A stretch of DNA of 33,241 nucleotides, taken from Fonsecaea monophora (taxonomy: Eukaryota > Ascomycota > Eurotiomycetes > Chaetothyriales > Herpotrichiellaceae). Shown here piece after piece: positions 1 to 12,309 of the stretch. Below the pieces are notes generated by a model. It was not told the origin of the DNA. It worked only from the letters and a program-made list of their open reading frames with translations, and did not search any database. Position numbers and translations under genes: made by a program. Every line of letters starts with the position of its first letter. Position 1 is the first letter of the stretch. The stretch is taken from positions 1 to 33,241 of the forward strand of contig NW_019174117.1 of assembly GCF_001642475.1 (NCBI RefSeq). The letters run 5' to 3'.

Positions 1-131
1 TTCCAAATTTTTGGGATAACATAGAAGCGCAGCGCAATCTCTGGGTTGCAATCCAAACAGACTCGCCCGTCTGTCGGTTTTTGCGCTGGAGCCCTCTTGT
101 TTCATATGTCGCTGCGCTCCCCGTCTGTGTC

Positions 132-1544
132 ATGGCCTACTGGCATGACCGCCCTGCGACCGGTGCGCCTCCCTCGATGCTGGCCATAGTCGGCCTGTTG
201 CTGGCCGTCCTCCTCCGCGTCACTACCGCCTTGCAGTCTGTCGCCGGATCTCCCTGCGAATCTGTCTGCGCCGACGCCGGCTCCCTCGAACAAGTCGTCC
301 TCTGCCTCGATGCCGACTACCGGTCCCTTCCCACGGGTCGAGCGGTCCAGAAGTGCGTGGCTTGTCAGTTGAACAGCACCGCGGTAGATACGGCCAACAA
401 TGAGACGGACGTAGAATGGGCACTGTGTATGACAAACTACTTGTTTTTCCCTGTCAAAATTGTGTTAGAAATGCTGAGACGTGGCTTTTGCAAAACCTCC
501 CAGTGGCCCTTCGTTACACACTCGCCGGGTGCATGTTTGCCATCCCCGAAGACCATATCTCGATCAGCAGTCCATGTCAAGTTAGCTGTGCCCCGCTGAA
601 CGCCTCAATCGGTTACCACGTCACGAACGACAGCTCGACGGCTCGACCGGGCAACGAGTTCTGTGCCGCCGACCCTTTTGACGACTACACAATCAACCGC
701 TGTGCCACTTGTTATAGCTTTATCCCGCAGCAGTTGTACCAGGCAAACTGTAAGGCCCCGCACTTCTTCTCCTTGCTTTGGTCCAATATGCGTGAGGTTC
801 GTCTACTCTTGCTCACTTGCTCTGAATCATAAAATAGTTCTCCAAGCTCTGCACATCGCATGTCGCCAGCCGCCAGAACCGGGTAAACCGTTCTTTCCAG
901 ACGCCAAGTCCATCTTCAATGAGACACTAATAGCCGGGCCCGCGCCGCCATCAAGCAATACGGGCCACCGCAGCGGGCTCCACGGATGGAAACTGGCTGT
1001 GGCTATTGTGCTGCCAGTCATTGGTGGCATCCTCCTCATCTCAGGGACGTGCTGGGGTTGTTTTATTTTCACCCGCAAACGTCGCCAGCGGATGGCCCAA
1101 ACCGGTCGCATGAGCCGCGTGCACGGATCGCACGCCGACAGCATGTACTCGCCCATGTCTGCCAAAGCTGAGGCCTGGAAAGCCGAGAATCTCCCATGGG
1201 GCGTGGTGGAACCACCGCGAGAAATGCACGCCATTAGCCCAACGCTGCTGCACGCCAAACACCCGAGTCCAGGCGTCGCGCAAGGCCGTTGGAGTCATCA
1301 GACTGGGGGAACGGGAGGGTCGGAGCAGACCACTCCCTTGAGAAACAGTTTTCAGCGCGAAGCTGTCGGCCCCGGACCAGAGCAAGTTCGAGATCCGAAT
1401 CTCCATGACCAGTACTTTGGCGTTGGTGAAGACATGGATGACTTGCCTGGACCCAGTGGCGGACACGAGTATTATCCTGAGCAGCATCAGCATGGCCTCG
1501 GACAGCTCCGAGTGCCTGATGATGAGCGGGGAAACTTTATATGA
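132..1544 (+). CDS. Cysteine-rich single-pass membrane glycoprotein, three exons
   Basis: Proposed exons are 132-426, 504-749 and 838-1544 (415 aa). Donors GTATGA and GTAAGG and acceptors CCAG and ATAG keep frame and join three frames into one protein. Residues about 16-35 form a hydrophobic signal or anchor. The ectodomain has 12 cysteines, including CxxxC (CESVC), CVAC, CQVSC and CATC, and five N-glycosylation sequons. A membrane helix lies at about 232-258, followed by a basic stop-transfer (TRKRRQR) and a tail of about 155 aa rich in Pro, Gly and acidic residues. I recognise the layout as a conserved filamentous-fungal membrane/surface protein type of unknown function; this rests on memory, not a search. 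The start is uncertain: ATG 132 has a better context (G at -3 and +4), but ATG 177 would give a cleaner signal peptide and 400 aa. The frame is also open to the left window edge, so an upstream exon is not excluded. Confidence 0.82.
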
Positions 1545-4500
1545 TGGCAATGCACGGAAAATGCACCACGTCTCTTGACGAAGGAGGGGAGAGAGAGAGA
1601 GAGGGAATTCTACGATGAAACGACCCGAATGTGATAACCCCAGTTGTTGAATGAACCCGCCTGAAAACCACCCGCGAAGATAGAGCGATGGGGAAGATTG
1701 TCAGGGATTCCTCTTTTTCGTATATATTGGCCCGATTCTGCAGGCTTTCTGCAATCCGGTCATCATCGTTCAGCAGTTTGCCTGCAATTGAATGTACCAT
1801 AGAAGTCCCATACGAGACTTGGAAGACACTTGATTGTTTTTCCATGGAGGTTTCAGGCAGGGTGTCGTCCTGTCCACCGATTTCTTTCGAAATTATACAA
1901 GCAGTGGCTCTTTTTTCGTGATCCAACTCTGTTTTTGGTAGTGACTTGGCTTATCAGGGTCTTTGACATTTCCCACCGGATCGACGGTTGCACAGCCTTG
2001 TGGCTGGTGCGGATTCCCCGGCTGGAAGCCAGAAACGGATGCAGACTTCGTTGATTCTTCGTCCGCAATGTGCAATGTCGCTGCAGTCGAACCTCTTGCT
2101 GTTCATCAGCCCCGGTAAATATTTGCATAGCTTGCAATGCGCATCTTAAACCTCGTCCGCGGCAATGACGTTTGTAGTGGGCTCGCTCACCGGCTTCAAG
2201 GCCGGATTCAGTATCAGCGCTCATGTGCATTTCGACCCCTTTTGCCTGCAGCCTTGTCTTGTGTCTCTTGTCAGCCTTGCCAGTTCTTCGACTGTATTTC
2301 CCTACAAGGTCTTTGAGGTGCCGTGAGAATCTTTTGGGGCCGAGTTTTGTGTTCGAGAGTAGGCTGGGACAATTGCCAATAGAACCTCAAGTCGGCATCC
2401 GGCATCAGGGCTTAAATTGAGGCTGGGTCAGTGAACATTTGCACACCCTAAAGCTCCAATACCGGCAGCACAGATATTCATACCTTCGGACCTATTTGGT
2501 ATAGTTCTTCACAACCAAAAGTATTTGTATAAAATTGATCTCTGTCATTTGTCTACCTTTTCAGCTGTGCGTGTGACAACTGGTTTGGTCTGCAGGGACC
2601 ACGCGTATTCAGAGGAGGGCATGAGGATCGAGAAGCAGGACAGCTGTTCAGCGAGTAAAAAGGTCTGCGGCATTCCTAAAACAGGTCAGCTTTCATCGGT
2701 AGGGCATGTTAAAATCTTCGCACATCAAAATGACCCATTGTGAATACAAAACACCGTGGCTGAAGGCGCAGCAACGGGTTCAGGATGGGCACACACAGCA
2801 CAAAACTGGTTGTTGGGAGAAGTTGCTTGCTTTGCAGATTGTGCAAACCCAAAAAGGCTGAATAACTTTAACGCTTGAAGATGAGTGCCCCTTCTGGAAG
2901 CAGTGTGCTGCAGAAATATTCTCAGAACGTCCTGGGTGGTTTGGGTGCAATCTTGAGCCGCCAACGCGTAATGACAGGGGTGTGAAGTTTTCTGGAACTG
3001 TAAGAGTGGGCGTTCCAACAGACAGTTAGGGTGTCTGTCTGTTGTCTCTGTCACTTGAAGGCATCTTGTTTCGTCAGTCGCAGAGAGCCTGTTAACCGCA
3101 TCGTTAGTATCATATGAGGATGCAGGATTGATCATCAAGAAATCAGCATGGCTAAGCGTATGTGCAACAAGGCGGCCATGGAGAATCGAGCGCCCTCAAT
3201 GCATATGGAGTGTGTCCTGCGCAGGAGCCTGCCTAAGAGCGTGAAGGGTTTTCCAGACCGGATATCCCCCTCTTGTTGTGTGTTGTGACAGCGTCATAGA
3301 CGACGACAATGTTCTGCAATCTCCCAAGCGAACGCTACCCAGCAGGCAAGAAGGCGATCAATCGACAAGAGTTGGAAACGGTGGGCGCAGTAGGAGCGCG
3401 GGAGTCCCGTTGAGGATCGACAGCATTCTTAGACAAGGTTTCAGATCATCGTTCCCGTCGCCAGCAGACGCCTACAGAGAAGAGACTCAGTCCACAGCGA
3501 GAGGATGTTGTGTCCAAACTACCTGTGGAGGCAGAAAGCCAGAGAAATCACCGCGAGGAGTGTGTGCCGTGCTCAATTACCCAAGGCCCAGGGCGCCACG
3601 AAGCGAATAGCGTGCCTCATCTCGCCTCACTTTTTGTGACCACGAATATGGCAAACACGGTTGGATCCATCGTAGAACAATTTGCCGTTAGACGTCGTAG
3701 CCCAAAAGCCACAGGGGAGAAGTCACATCCGCGTAGAGAAGTCGAGTGGTCAAAGAAACAGTGAACATTTGAAGTGACACTTGACTGGCGTGACTGGACA
3801 AGTAGCGGTCTATCTGTCCACGAATGACCTTTTTCACCCAAACGAATTTCAACTGCCATGGCCAGAGTCGGAGAGTTGCTGCCACTGCGAAGACTGGCCA
3901 CTCGGGGGAAGGCACCTCCGTTTGACTCACCCGATATCTTGGAAGGTGGTGGGTGGGTGGCAGCAGGAGACTGATGCCTTCGTACAAAAGTAGTTGGTAC
4001 TCATCAGTCAAACTGCGAAAGGCTGGACCAAAACAAGTTGCTCCCCCCAGATCCACTAGATTGTTCACAGCTGGGAGCCATCTGATTTGCCAATGCAACC
4101 CTGACAGAACAGTCTTTCAGGCCTGTCGAAGTCTAGAATTCAAACGTGTTTGAAGTTTGAGGCTCAGTTACCTCGGAGGCTAGGTCACTCCATGTTTCAC
4201 CTAAATAGTCCATGCTCGCCTTGGATCGACCGCCGCCCCGAAATGGTCGTGTACGCTTCGGCGAGGAAGCCCGAACCTAGTGGTCACAGAACAATAAGAC
4301 TTGTGCTCCGAAAACTGGGGTCGGTGTGGATGAACTCTATCTGATCTGTGCGGCAGGCCACATATACCCTACCCTGCTAACATTTTCTCAGAAATCCTGG
4401 GCAATGGACCTGTTGATAGGCGGCAAGTCCACTCACCGAAAGGTAGAATGTGATCTACATGTCAAGGTTCCGAAGCTTTCCAACGTGCAGAACGTTCTTC

Positions 4501-6588
4501 GCATTACCGCCTCAACCCACGCTACGACGTCCTCGGCAGCGAAGCCCTGGCTCTAGCCTCCCTCGTTGAAGATCGTCTGACTGCTGCCCAAACTCATTCC
4601 TTGCAGCCAAGTTCCCTGTCGTTTCAGTCACCGACGGAAGGTACATGCTGGTGGAGTGGGGGGACGAGGAGGTGGCGACGTCGATGCCCAATGTACACGG
4701 AAGGTACCTGACGAGGTGGGCAGTTGTGAAAGAGCTATCAATGCCCGGTAGTCACAGAGCAAAGCCCTGCAAGGTCCAAAATTAGTCACTTTGACACCCA
4801 CGCCGTGTTTGTACTTGGATCGAGAGCGAGTACAGGTTTAGGGAGTTGATAGAACTAGAAGAGCCCGGATTCTCTCAAAAGGACGCCACAGACGGAGCTC
4901 TAGAATTCTGCAGATAGGAAAGAGCAGGAAGGCCCACAGACAATCAATCACTCCCAAATTGCCCAACGCATGTCGGGGCACGGTGTGTACGTGCTCCTGG
5001 TTCCAGGGTTTAGCGTCGAGGACCTCAGCGCCCACTTCATCATCACTCGGCAAGACCTAGAGTAACTCGAGGAACATGCATGCTCAGCTGGACGTCGGAA
5101 GCCCAGCAAACTTGGTGGAAAAAGCAACGCAGTGATGGCTAATAGGTCAGAGTCTCCCAGAGTCTTCCACGTTGGACCTGTCGGCTCGCTGCTCACACCG
5201 TATCTCCCTCGCAGCATCCCACTCTTGCATCATCATTTGCCTGCTCTTCGCGTCGCAGTCAAGCCGTGTGGCATTCTTGTCTGCGCCCTTCCACTGCCCA
5301 ATGTGAGGTCCTTGCTGAGCAGCGGCCCTCGTTCGTTGGGAAGGCGCTTGGGTCGCAAGAGTCACCAGGCAGCTTTTGAAGGCGGTCAACAAATGATTGC
5401 ACTCGGTGGCTGCTTTGAAGACGTAGAAGCACCGGACATTGACACGCGTGACGACGGCTGTGGTGACTCAACCCTTCTCAAGGCTTCCTGTCCGTCGAGA
5501 GCGCAGGGCCCGACCTCTACCTCCTTCTCCCCATTCGGAAATCCACTTGTTTCTCTGCAGCGCCTGATCCCGTCCCAGCAAACGACCTTCATGTATGTTC
5601 CGATCTTGCCAACCTTCGAGTTTGAGAAGACGAACAAGGCACGTCTACCCCGACCTGATGATGCATTTTATTGACGCATCAATTCCGTACCTTGGTCACA
5701 CAACGTCGTCGTGAGGGACATTATACTCCACTTCTCTGTTGGCGGTCCACACATTGTCACCCAGTCGACGTGGAAAGGACAATTGGGGCAACCACTCCTC
5801 GAGGCTCGGTTGTCAACGTCGGAAAGCCGCCTAGCGAAAGGCAATGGCACGGGGACATCGTGGAGAAAAACACCTGTCTTTTGCACGCTGTGACGAGGCG
5901 GTGGTCAGCAAAATTGTTCCTTCGACATGGCTCACAAAAGCAAGGAAAGCCGAAAGTCTGACATACTCCATACCGGGAAAGACCCGGAGAAATCCTTCGT
6001 TCCGCCCCCAGATGTACAAGTAATTTCGACCGGGGGCCTGGCTGCAATTCACAATTGCATTGTTCTTGGCTGGAACTTTTGTACAATCCGATCCGTGGAC
6101 ACCATTACCGTAACTTGTAGTCAGTGGGTACCTTCCTCGGTCGTCCCGGCCTTGAATCGCGGTAATGGCACCTCGACGCACCTGCTAATCCATCTGGTAT
6201 TCTGCGTCACCAGCCTATTCGTGGCTTGTGCCTGTCACGAAAAGCATCTTCCGAGTAAATGTCGGTGCAAATAGGAACGCTGCGTTTCGTTTCAGCTGGT
6301 GCGACATACAAATGGTCTTTAGCTATGGCCTCAAGAATTGCCCCTCCCCATTTACTGGACTGGGTGCCACTCATGACATGGTGAGGGAAAAAACAGGCCA
6401 GCAACAAAGTCCGATCATGAGCCTGCACGATCTCCCTGACACTCAGCATGGGTATTTTTGCGGGCGGAGAAATTTCAATGGCCTCCAAGGAGAATAAATA
6501 TCTGGCATGTGCATCATTGCAGGAGGACAGGCCCTCCCTTCCTTCGCAGAATGGCAAAGAATAAGCAAACATGATTGCGGGGACTCTT
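1545..6588. other. Gene-poor stretch of about 5 kb
   Basis: No reading frame here has a recognisable domain, a convincing start plus splice pattern, or length beyond what chance gives. It starts with the 3' flank of the membrane-protein gene, including a (GA)n run at about 1589-1603. It ends in the 3' flank of the convergent minus-strand gene at 6589. The longest open frame (5132-5674, +) has no similarity I can name. Coding-like pieces at 4481-5065 are listed separately as a possible relic. Confidence 0.6.
4481..5065 (+). pseudogene. Possible decayed coding region, family not identified
   Basis: Short protein-like segments alternate between two plus-strand frames and are interrupted by stops. 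Frame A runs from 4481 to a TGA at 4709 and contains YRLNPRYDVLGSEALALASL. Frame B, about 4627-4785, contains DGRYMLVEWGDEEVAT, loosely like the core strands of a chromo-like fold. Frame B resumes at about 4828-4917 with ELIELEEPGF. Frame A then gives VYVLLVPGFSVEDLSAHF before a TAA at 5063. No single intron set that I could build joins them. It may be a frameshifted gene remnant, or chance. The chromo-like resemblance is weak and is only an inference. Confidence 0.2.
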
Positions 6589-7825
6589 TCACTGAAATCC
6601 CAACCCTCTGAGTCTGGCTCTTCTTTCGAGGATTACGCTCTCGGTTTGCCTATATAGAGCGTCGAGCTGTTCCATAGACAATGAATCCATCAAGATCTTC
6701 GCGACCTGCGTGGCGGCGCTGACTAGTTGCAGCATATACCGGTCGTCCTTCGGCGTTCTGGGCTGCTGGTCTCTGTTGTTTTGCTTGACGGCAATAGAGT
6801 TCTCTAATGTCGTGACGAACTGTTTGATTTGGTTGTCGTAGAGCACACGGGCTGGGATCCTTCGCTTGGTGGCCAGTCTCTTCAATAAATACGCCCACTC
6901 GGTCCACTCGCGGTCTCCAGGCGTACGGACCCTGGGTTTATCCCTTTCTAGCGGGATGGGAAACTGGTATTTGGCGACAAAGTGAAAGGCACATCGGGAC
7001 AGAATATCATTCACACGAGAGGTGATCTCGTCCTGCTCCTCGACGTCGAGGTGGACTGGCAGCGAGGGCAAAGCCTGTGACCGTGCGTGCTCCTGTTGCG
7101 GTACCGGCAGCGGGAGCAGTTGAGAAGGCCCGTCGAACTCGTCTTGGTTGAAAGGTCGTCTCCGCGTGTGGTAGCGAGTGGCGGTCCTGCCCATCTCGGA
7201 AGCCCGTCGATTTTGCGTTTCCAGGTCGTATTCTGCATAGCCCTGACTTGTGGGAGACCCTGTCTGAAGAATAAAACTGTCCTGGCTCTGCCTCCGAAGC
7301 GTCATGTTGGGGTCATCGGGATTCGACCTGGGTGGCAGACCGTGTTGCGGATACGAGCCCGGTTCAGATGCGAACGTAGACGACTGTGATACAAATGAGA
7401 GTGGTCGGAAAGGATCGCCCACAGGAGTCGCCGTGGGTATACGAGCTGCGTTGTGGATCTCTAGAGGGAGCCTCTGCCGCAGCCTCTCCGACCGCTCTGG
7501 AGATATGCGGCCGCCAGATTCCCCAGCAAATGGGTCGTAGGTGGACGATGGCCACTGTGCAAACCTAAGGCGGTCGCGTGTCAGCAGAAGGAGAATTGAA
7601 GCGTCTGTGGTGCACGACGTACCTGGAGAAAGAAAATGGAGAAGAGGTGTCGGCCAGCGACCTCGAGGTAGCCGTATCTTGCTGCTGCCTGGAAAACAGA
7701 AAATCCTCCTTCTCCGACATGCCCGCGGTATTGTCTGTTAAATCAAGAGCGAACTGAACCCCCGGGGCGACTCCCGACGAGTAGGTAGACTGTAGATTGC
7801 TGATCGGAGAGGTCAAGGCCAACAT
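6589..7825 (-). CDS. Fungal protein of unknown function, two exons
   Basis: Exons on the minus strand are 7825-7623 and 7564-6589 (392 aa). The intron has donor GTACGT and acceptor TTAG, is 58 nt long, and splits an Arg codon. Residues 1 to about 240 look disordered: Ser, Pro, Gln and Arg rich, with short motifs such as TYDPFAGE and IPTATPVGDPF. Residues about 243-392 look like a folded helical domain with DILSRCAFHF, WTEWAYLLKRL, and a closing segment of alternating hydrophobic and charged residues ending in LGLGFQ-like sequence. I do not recognise the family. The chosen ATG (7825) is the first in frame with A at -3. The frame stays open upstream to about 8060 with no ATG. A possible extra exon 8230-8189 (GTAAGA donor) spliced to 8011 (CAG after a pyrimidine tract) would add 76 residues, including a hydrophobic stretch; I regard this as less likely. 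Confidence 0.72.
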
Positions 7826-10809
7826 GATCAGAGCGAACCAAAGTGGTGTGCAAGCGAAAAGAAAAGAAGAGAACAATTCGAGTTTGGACGGAGGTGAGGG
7901 TGTCTTGTCTCCCACTACGGCCAGGAGGGTTGTCGAATGATCTATGGCCAGGGGGCTTCGTATAGGGCACTCATCAGGTAATGGAGCATAATTTTTGATG
8001 CCGAACTTGGTCTGGCGGAAGGGAACAACAAAACGGAAAACCCGACAACGAGGATATTGACCTTGTCAATGACGGCACGTGGAGAGAGGAGGGACAACGC
8101 GAATCAGTTTCGGCCCTCAGAACTATGCTTGAAGTTCTCTGATGATTCCCACCGATTCCGCAATCCCCGGGAGACTCTACTTTCTTACGAAAAGACCCAC
8201 ACGAACAGGGGGTTGAAACGAAAGTGCCATGACCCTGAGCAGCGGGTTGTTCCCGACGGCCATGGACGAGGCGTCGAGGCGCTGCTGTCCATTGTACACC
8301 AGTTTAGCAGACTGACAAGGTCTGCCTTAGCACTTCCATGGTAAGGGCCCTTGATTCGCTGCTCGCAGGCAGGGAAAAAGTTGGGGCCCGCGTAATAATA
8401 AAGGTTTGGAACCTTGGTTGTTCTGGAAGCCCGTTAATCTCTTCTTGGGAACGGCGGCGTGACCCCATCCCTGGACATCTTGGGCTGTTGCGCAAGCATA
8501 AGGTTTCTTTTGATGCCCGAGACGCGTTCAATGGACGATTCGTGCTCTCAAGTTCACGGTGAGCTGCATCACCTGCCAGTCACGCGGGTGTTGTTGATCG
8601 ACGCGTTGTTCAAGAGACGCTGGACACTGTCGTGCAGGACGTACACACTGCTAAGTCCGTCTAGGACGATGGGGTGTCGAGTTTCGCACAGCCCTAACAT
8701 GGAGAACAAGGGTTGCGAGAACGCCTCGAGTGGCCGTTTCGAGTATAAGCGGTGGATCATAACCCCTAAGATTCGGGCGGTGGAGCATAACGGGTGATGA
8801 GCGTGAGGCGTTGGGCTAGCGAGTCGCATGGGTAGCCCAAGGGTACCCAAGTCCTTTTCAGGTATCTGAAGATCAATTCGTCGCAAGATCTGGTGAACCG
8901 GCTATTTGCTTTGGTGAAGAATTAGTTAGCCATCACAGCCCAAGCTTGTCAGAGCAATGGCTGTGCATAGGTGCTCAAAGACAGATGACAATTGCAGACC
9001 AGGGGTGCATAGGGGCAAATAGTTCCCGAGTCACAAAAAGGGTTTGACCATTACAACATATTTACCCGTAGAGCCATGTACCTAAGCAGCAAGTAGTGAG
9101 GGTGCCGAGGGCGAGGGTCTCGCTGATCGCACCCGTAGTGTAAGTAGACGAAAGGTGCAGGACTGGAGAAGACCCATTTACACTATTGCTGCCCAAGCTC
9201 AATAGCTTGCCCTGGTGCCGATCACGGAGATGATCTGCACTGGCCTTGGTGAGGCGGCAGAATTTTCTCGAAGTAGGGCTGCGAAGCCTCGAGCGAACCA
9301 GAAGGACTGCGGATTCTATTGTACTTGCTGGCCCCTGGCGGAAAAGGTGTCCTTTGGCCCGGACCAGGAACAGTCTGGGTCTTTACAGGGAGTCGGGGAC
9401 CACATCAGGTCATTGGAGTGAGAATATGTACCGAGTACCCCGTAAAGCGCCGAGAGTCTCAGCAACAGCTGGGTGAGGGCAGAACCAACTGGCTTCGGTG
9501 GTAAAGGTAGGCGACCCGATGGTCAGAAATCCAGTCCCAGTTTCCCGAGGCTCCAAAGGATCCATCTCTTGGAGAAGCGTCAGGGTTGAAACCGAATAAT
9601 GAAGCCCAGTGCTACTCCGTACAGGTGCTGTGGGCTAAATAACGAGTCTACCTAGGATCATGGGTGGCCGTGGAAGCGGGAAGGTAGTGGAGGCAGCGGG
9701 ACGAACGACTCGTCAAATGGAGGACTCGGGATTTGGAGTAGTTGTGCTTCGCAGGAACGAGTTTGGAGAGAGACGGGTTAGGATTGAGGAAGGCTTGATG
9801 AGGAAGCCAGCGGAAAGTGGATAGAAGCTGTTTTAGAAAAGGGGAAGCTTGAGGTGTCTGGGGGGGGAAATGGATATGAGGAGCAGGAGGAGAAGGGGAT
9901 GGAGCCTCGCTATTCTGCAGCTTTACCACTTACCCTGCACTTGTTAGCATTGGCGTCTTTCCTGCGCCTGCGCCACCCGTCAATGCCATCCCTGCTAGCG
10001 AAGATCATTGGCTGTGCGGCTGCCAAGAGCAAGGCGACGTCACTGATTCCAAATGCCGGGTTGCACCGGTCATTGGATCCAGCACCAAACATGAGACGAC
10101 GAACTGGTGCAAGGCTATCATAGCAGCAACAGCAGCAGCACCACCTCATTTCCTTCTTTTCAACCCATCACCAGCCACAGACCTCCCGAGGACCGAGGCA
10201 TACTCGCACAACACTTGCGTCGATACCAATCTCTGGACAGCTGATAGTGGCCACGGATGCTTGCTCCTTCCTGTCATGGTCGTGCTTGCTCAGAAATGGG
10301 GAAATACTACCTGAGTACCTGCCTAGCCTGCACCACCATCGTGCTTCCGTCTTGTGCGTGCTTCCGACGGCCAGGTACCCGATATGCCCCCCTTGTGCAT
10401 GACTTTGGCCCCCTTCACTAATTCTCGCTGGTGCTGCACATTTCCAGGATCCCCAAGCAGGTACCCGGCAGCTTTCCAGGTCTAGGTCCTAACCTGGGTA
10501 AGCACTGCTAGGCAAAGAACACACGTCGAGTCTCAATGAACCCTCTGATGCCCTTCTGCCGATACCAAGTTCCTAGCTTCTGGCCTCTGGCCACCATGGC
10601 GAACCCTGCTCAACGCCATCAAAAATCGCGCACCCTCAAAGCACCGGTTCTCCGATTACATAGTGCTGACCTGATCTTATCATATGGCGAAGTCTTTGTC
10701 TACTACTACAACCGCTGCCCCTGCCCCGGCACCTTTAGCTCAGTAGCGTCGCCGACGCATTCCCCATTCACCCACGGGGTGGATTTCTCGTACGTCCTGC
10801 GTATCATCA
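7826..10809. other. Intergenic region of about 3 kb
   Basis: This lies between the start of the unknown-function gene (7825) and the end of the sterol dehydrogenase-like gene (10810). It should contain the promoter of the former. Open frames are short, overlap on both strands and show no domain. A CAG/CAA-rich run at about 10121-10141 and one copy of the TACTCCGTA motif (9613-9621) are the only notable short features. No RNA gene was recognised. Confidence 0.55.
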
Positions 10810-12309
10810 TCATTTGGCACGGAAGGAGCCTCTCGTCAGTCTTTTAGCATAGTGCTGATCCGCATTGACATCAGTCAGCGCCTAGGTACCTCCAAAGATC
10901 TACCGAACCGGCAGCCAGTGGTCTCGAAAAAGAGGAGAGGAGGAGACGGCAGCACTCACCTCACAGCTTGTCTTAATTCCAGCTTCAAGGCCAACTCGAG
11001 GGTGATAGCCGAGGATCCTCCTGGCTTTAGCACCACTGGCATACCGCATCGCGCAGGCGTCCATCACGCTTCCACGCGAGAGGGTCGTTGGAGTGCCCGA
11101 GACTCGGGTAAAGACTTCCGCGACCAAGCCTAAGACCCATGCCAGTCCTTCTGGAATGCGAACTTCCCAGGCGGGCGGAAAATGCCCAAACTCTTTCCAA
11201 ACAGCAAGGCTGAATTCACGAAAAGAGACGGGTTCGTTGTTTTGGATGAAGAAGATCTGCCCAGCGGCGCTTTCCGCTCTTGTTTGACCATTGCAACCAC
11301 GCTTTGATCCCGCTGATTGCAAATCCAACAGGTTTTCGACGGCAAGAACGTGTGCGTCAGCCACATTGCCAACGTAAGTCGTGTCCCAGAGATTCCTGGC
11401 GTCCCCAATCACCCAGCGAGTCTCTTGTTTGGCAATGCAGGCGTGAATTGGTGGTATCAGCTGGTTGTCCCCTTCACCAAACAGCACCGATGGTCTCAGC
11501 ACGCAGGTTGACATTTTCTGATTGTTTGCTTCCAGCACTATCCGCTCCCCTTCGGCTTTACTCTCGCCGTAGATGGACGACTTGGGTGCAACTGGCCACC
11601 TCTCATCAATGTTGGCATACGGCTGGCTCATGTCGTCTATCACAGCGCAGCAACTACTCGTGTACACAAATGCTTTGCATCTGCTCCTTCTGGCCGCCTC
11701 GACCATGTGCCGTGTCCCTTCCACGTTGACAGCTTTGACCAACGCTTCCAGGCGTCGCGCATACCTGCCGGAACAAATTGAATGAGCGACTGTGTCTCGT
11801 TACACTTAAGAAAAGTATCGAGACCAATAGAAGTGCCTGACGCCGCAGCACATCTCCCCCGTGGGTAGAGAACAAGATTCGGCGCCTCAAACGGGAGCTG
11901 CTATCCGGGAACCGCGTCGTTCGCATAGCACTACGAAAGGTACCTACCTCTCGCTCAACGACGGCACAATACCTGCTGAGTGGATAACGGCATCTGCGTC
12001 GATCATGGCAAGCGCGTCCATGACGCCGGCCTGGTTCGTAATGTCCGCCTGGACATAGTCATATTTGCAACCCCTGAGTAAGTCCAGCTCATTATCTCGC
12101 GCGTCAGGGTTTCCTTGTCGTGGATCTTCAGCCCTGTCGAGAATCCAGACGTGCCAGTCGGGATGGAATTCCTGCAAAGATCGGACAATGGCTGAACCCA
12201 CAAATCCAAGACCTCCTGTCACTATGACTTTGATGGAGCTGGAGCGGTTTGGTGGTGTCTGTTGGATGGAGCCAATGGTTCCTGAATCTCCTTCCGCAAG
12301 CTTGGCCAT
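10810..12309 (-). CDS. C-3 sterol dehydrogenase / 3-beta-HSD family oxidoreductase (Erg26-like)
   Basis: Extended-SDR enzyme of the family that oxidises and decarboxylates 4-carboxysterols at C-3 in ergosterol synthesis, using NAD(P). Exons are 12309-11948, 11764-10960 and 10854-10810 (403 aa). Both introns keep frame (donors GTAGGT and GTGAGT; acceptors GGCAG and ATCAG). The Rossmann motif TGGLGFVG is at residues 31-38. The catalytic Ser is in YTSSC (about 157-158) and the YxxxK motif is YGESK (Y186, K190). NVEGT, LRPSVLFGEGD and DTTYVGNVADAH are family landmarks. A hydrophobic segment (GLAWVLGLVAEVF) in the C-terminal half could be a membrane contact, as known for Erg26. The last exon encodes only 14 residues (HYAKRL...) and continues the typical C-terminal helix. 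Without it the frame would run into intron sequence to a stop at 10900. Fungi often carry several paralogues, so the true substrate is not certain. ATG 12309 is the first in frame, with A at -3. Confidence 0.9.

Noticed and set aside
5132..5674. 180-codon plus-strand frame in the gene-poor gap
   Set aside because: No domain, overlapping open frames on the minus strand, and no supporting splice or start context; left as part of the gap description.
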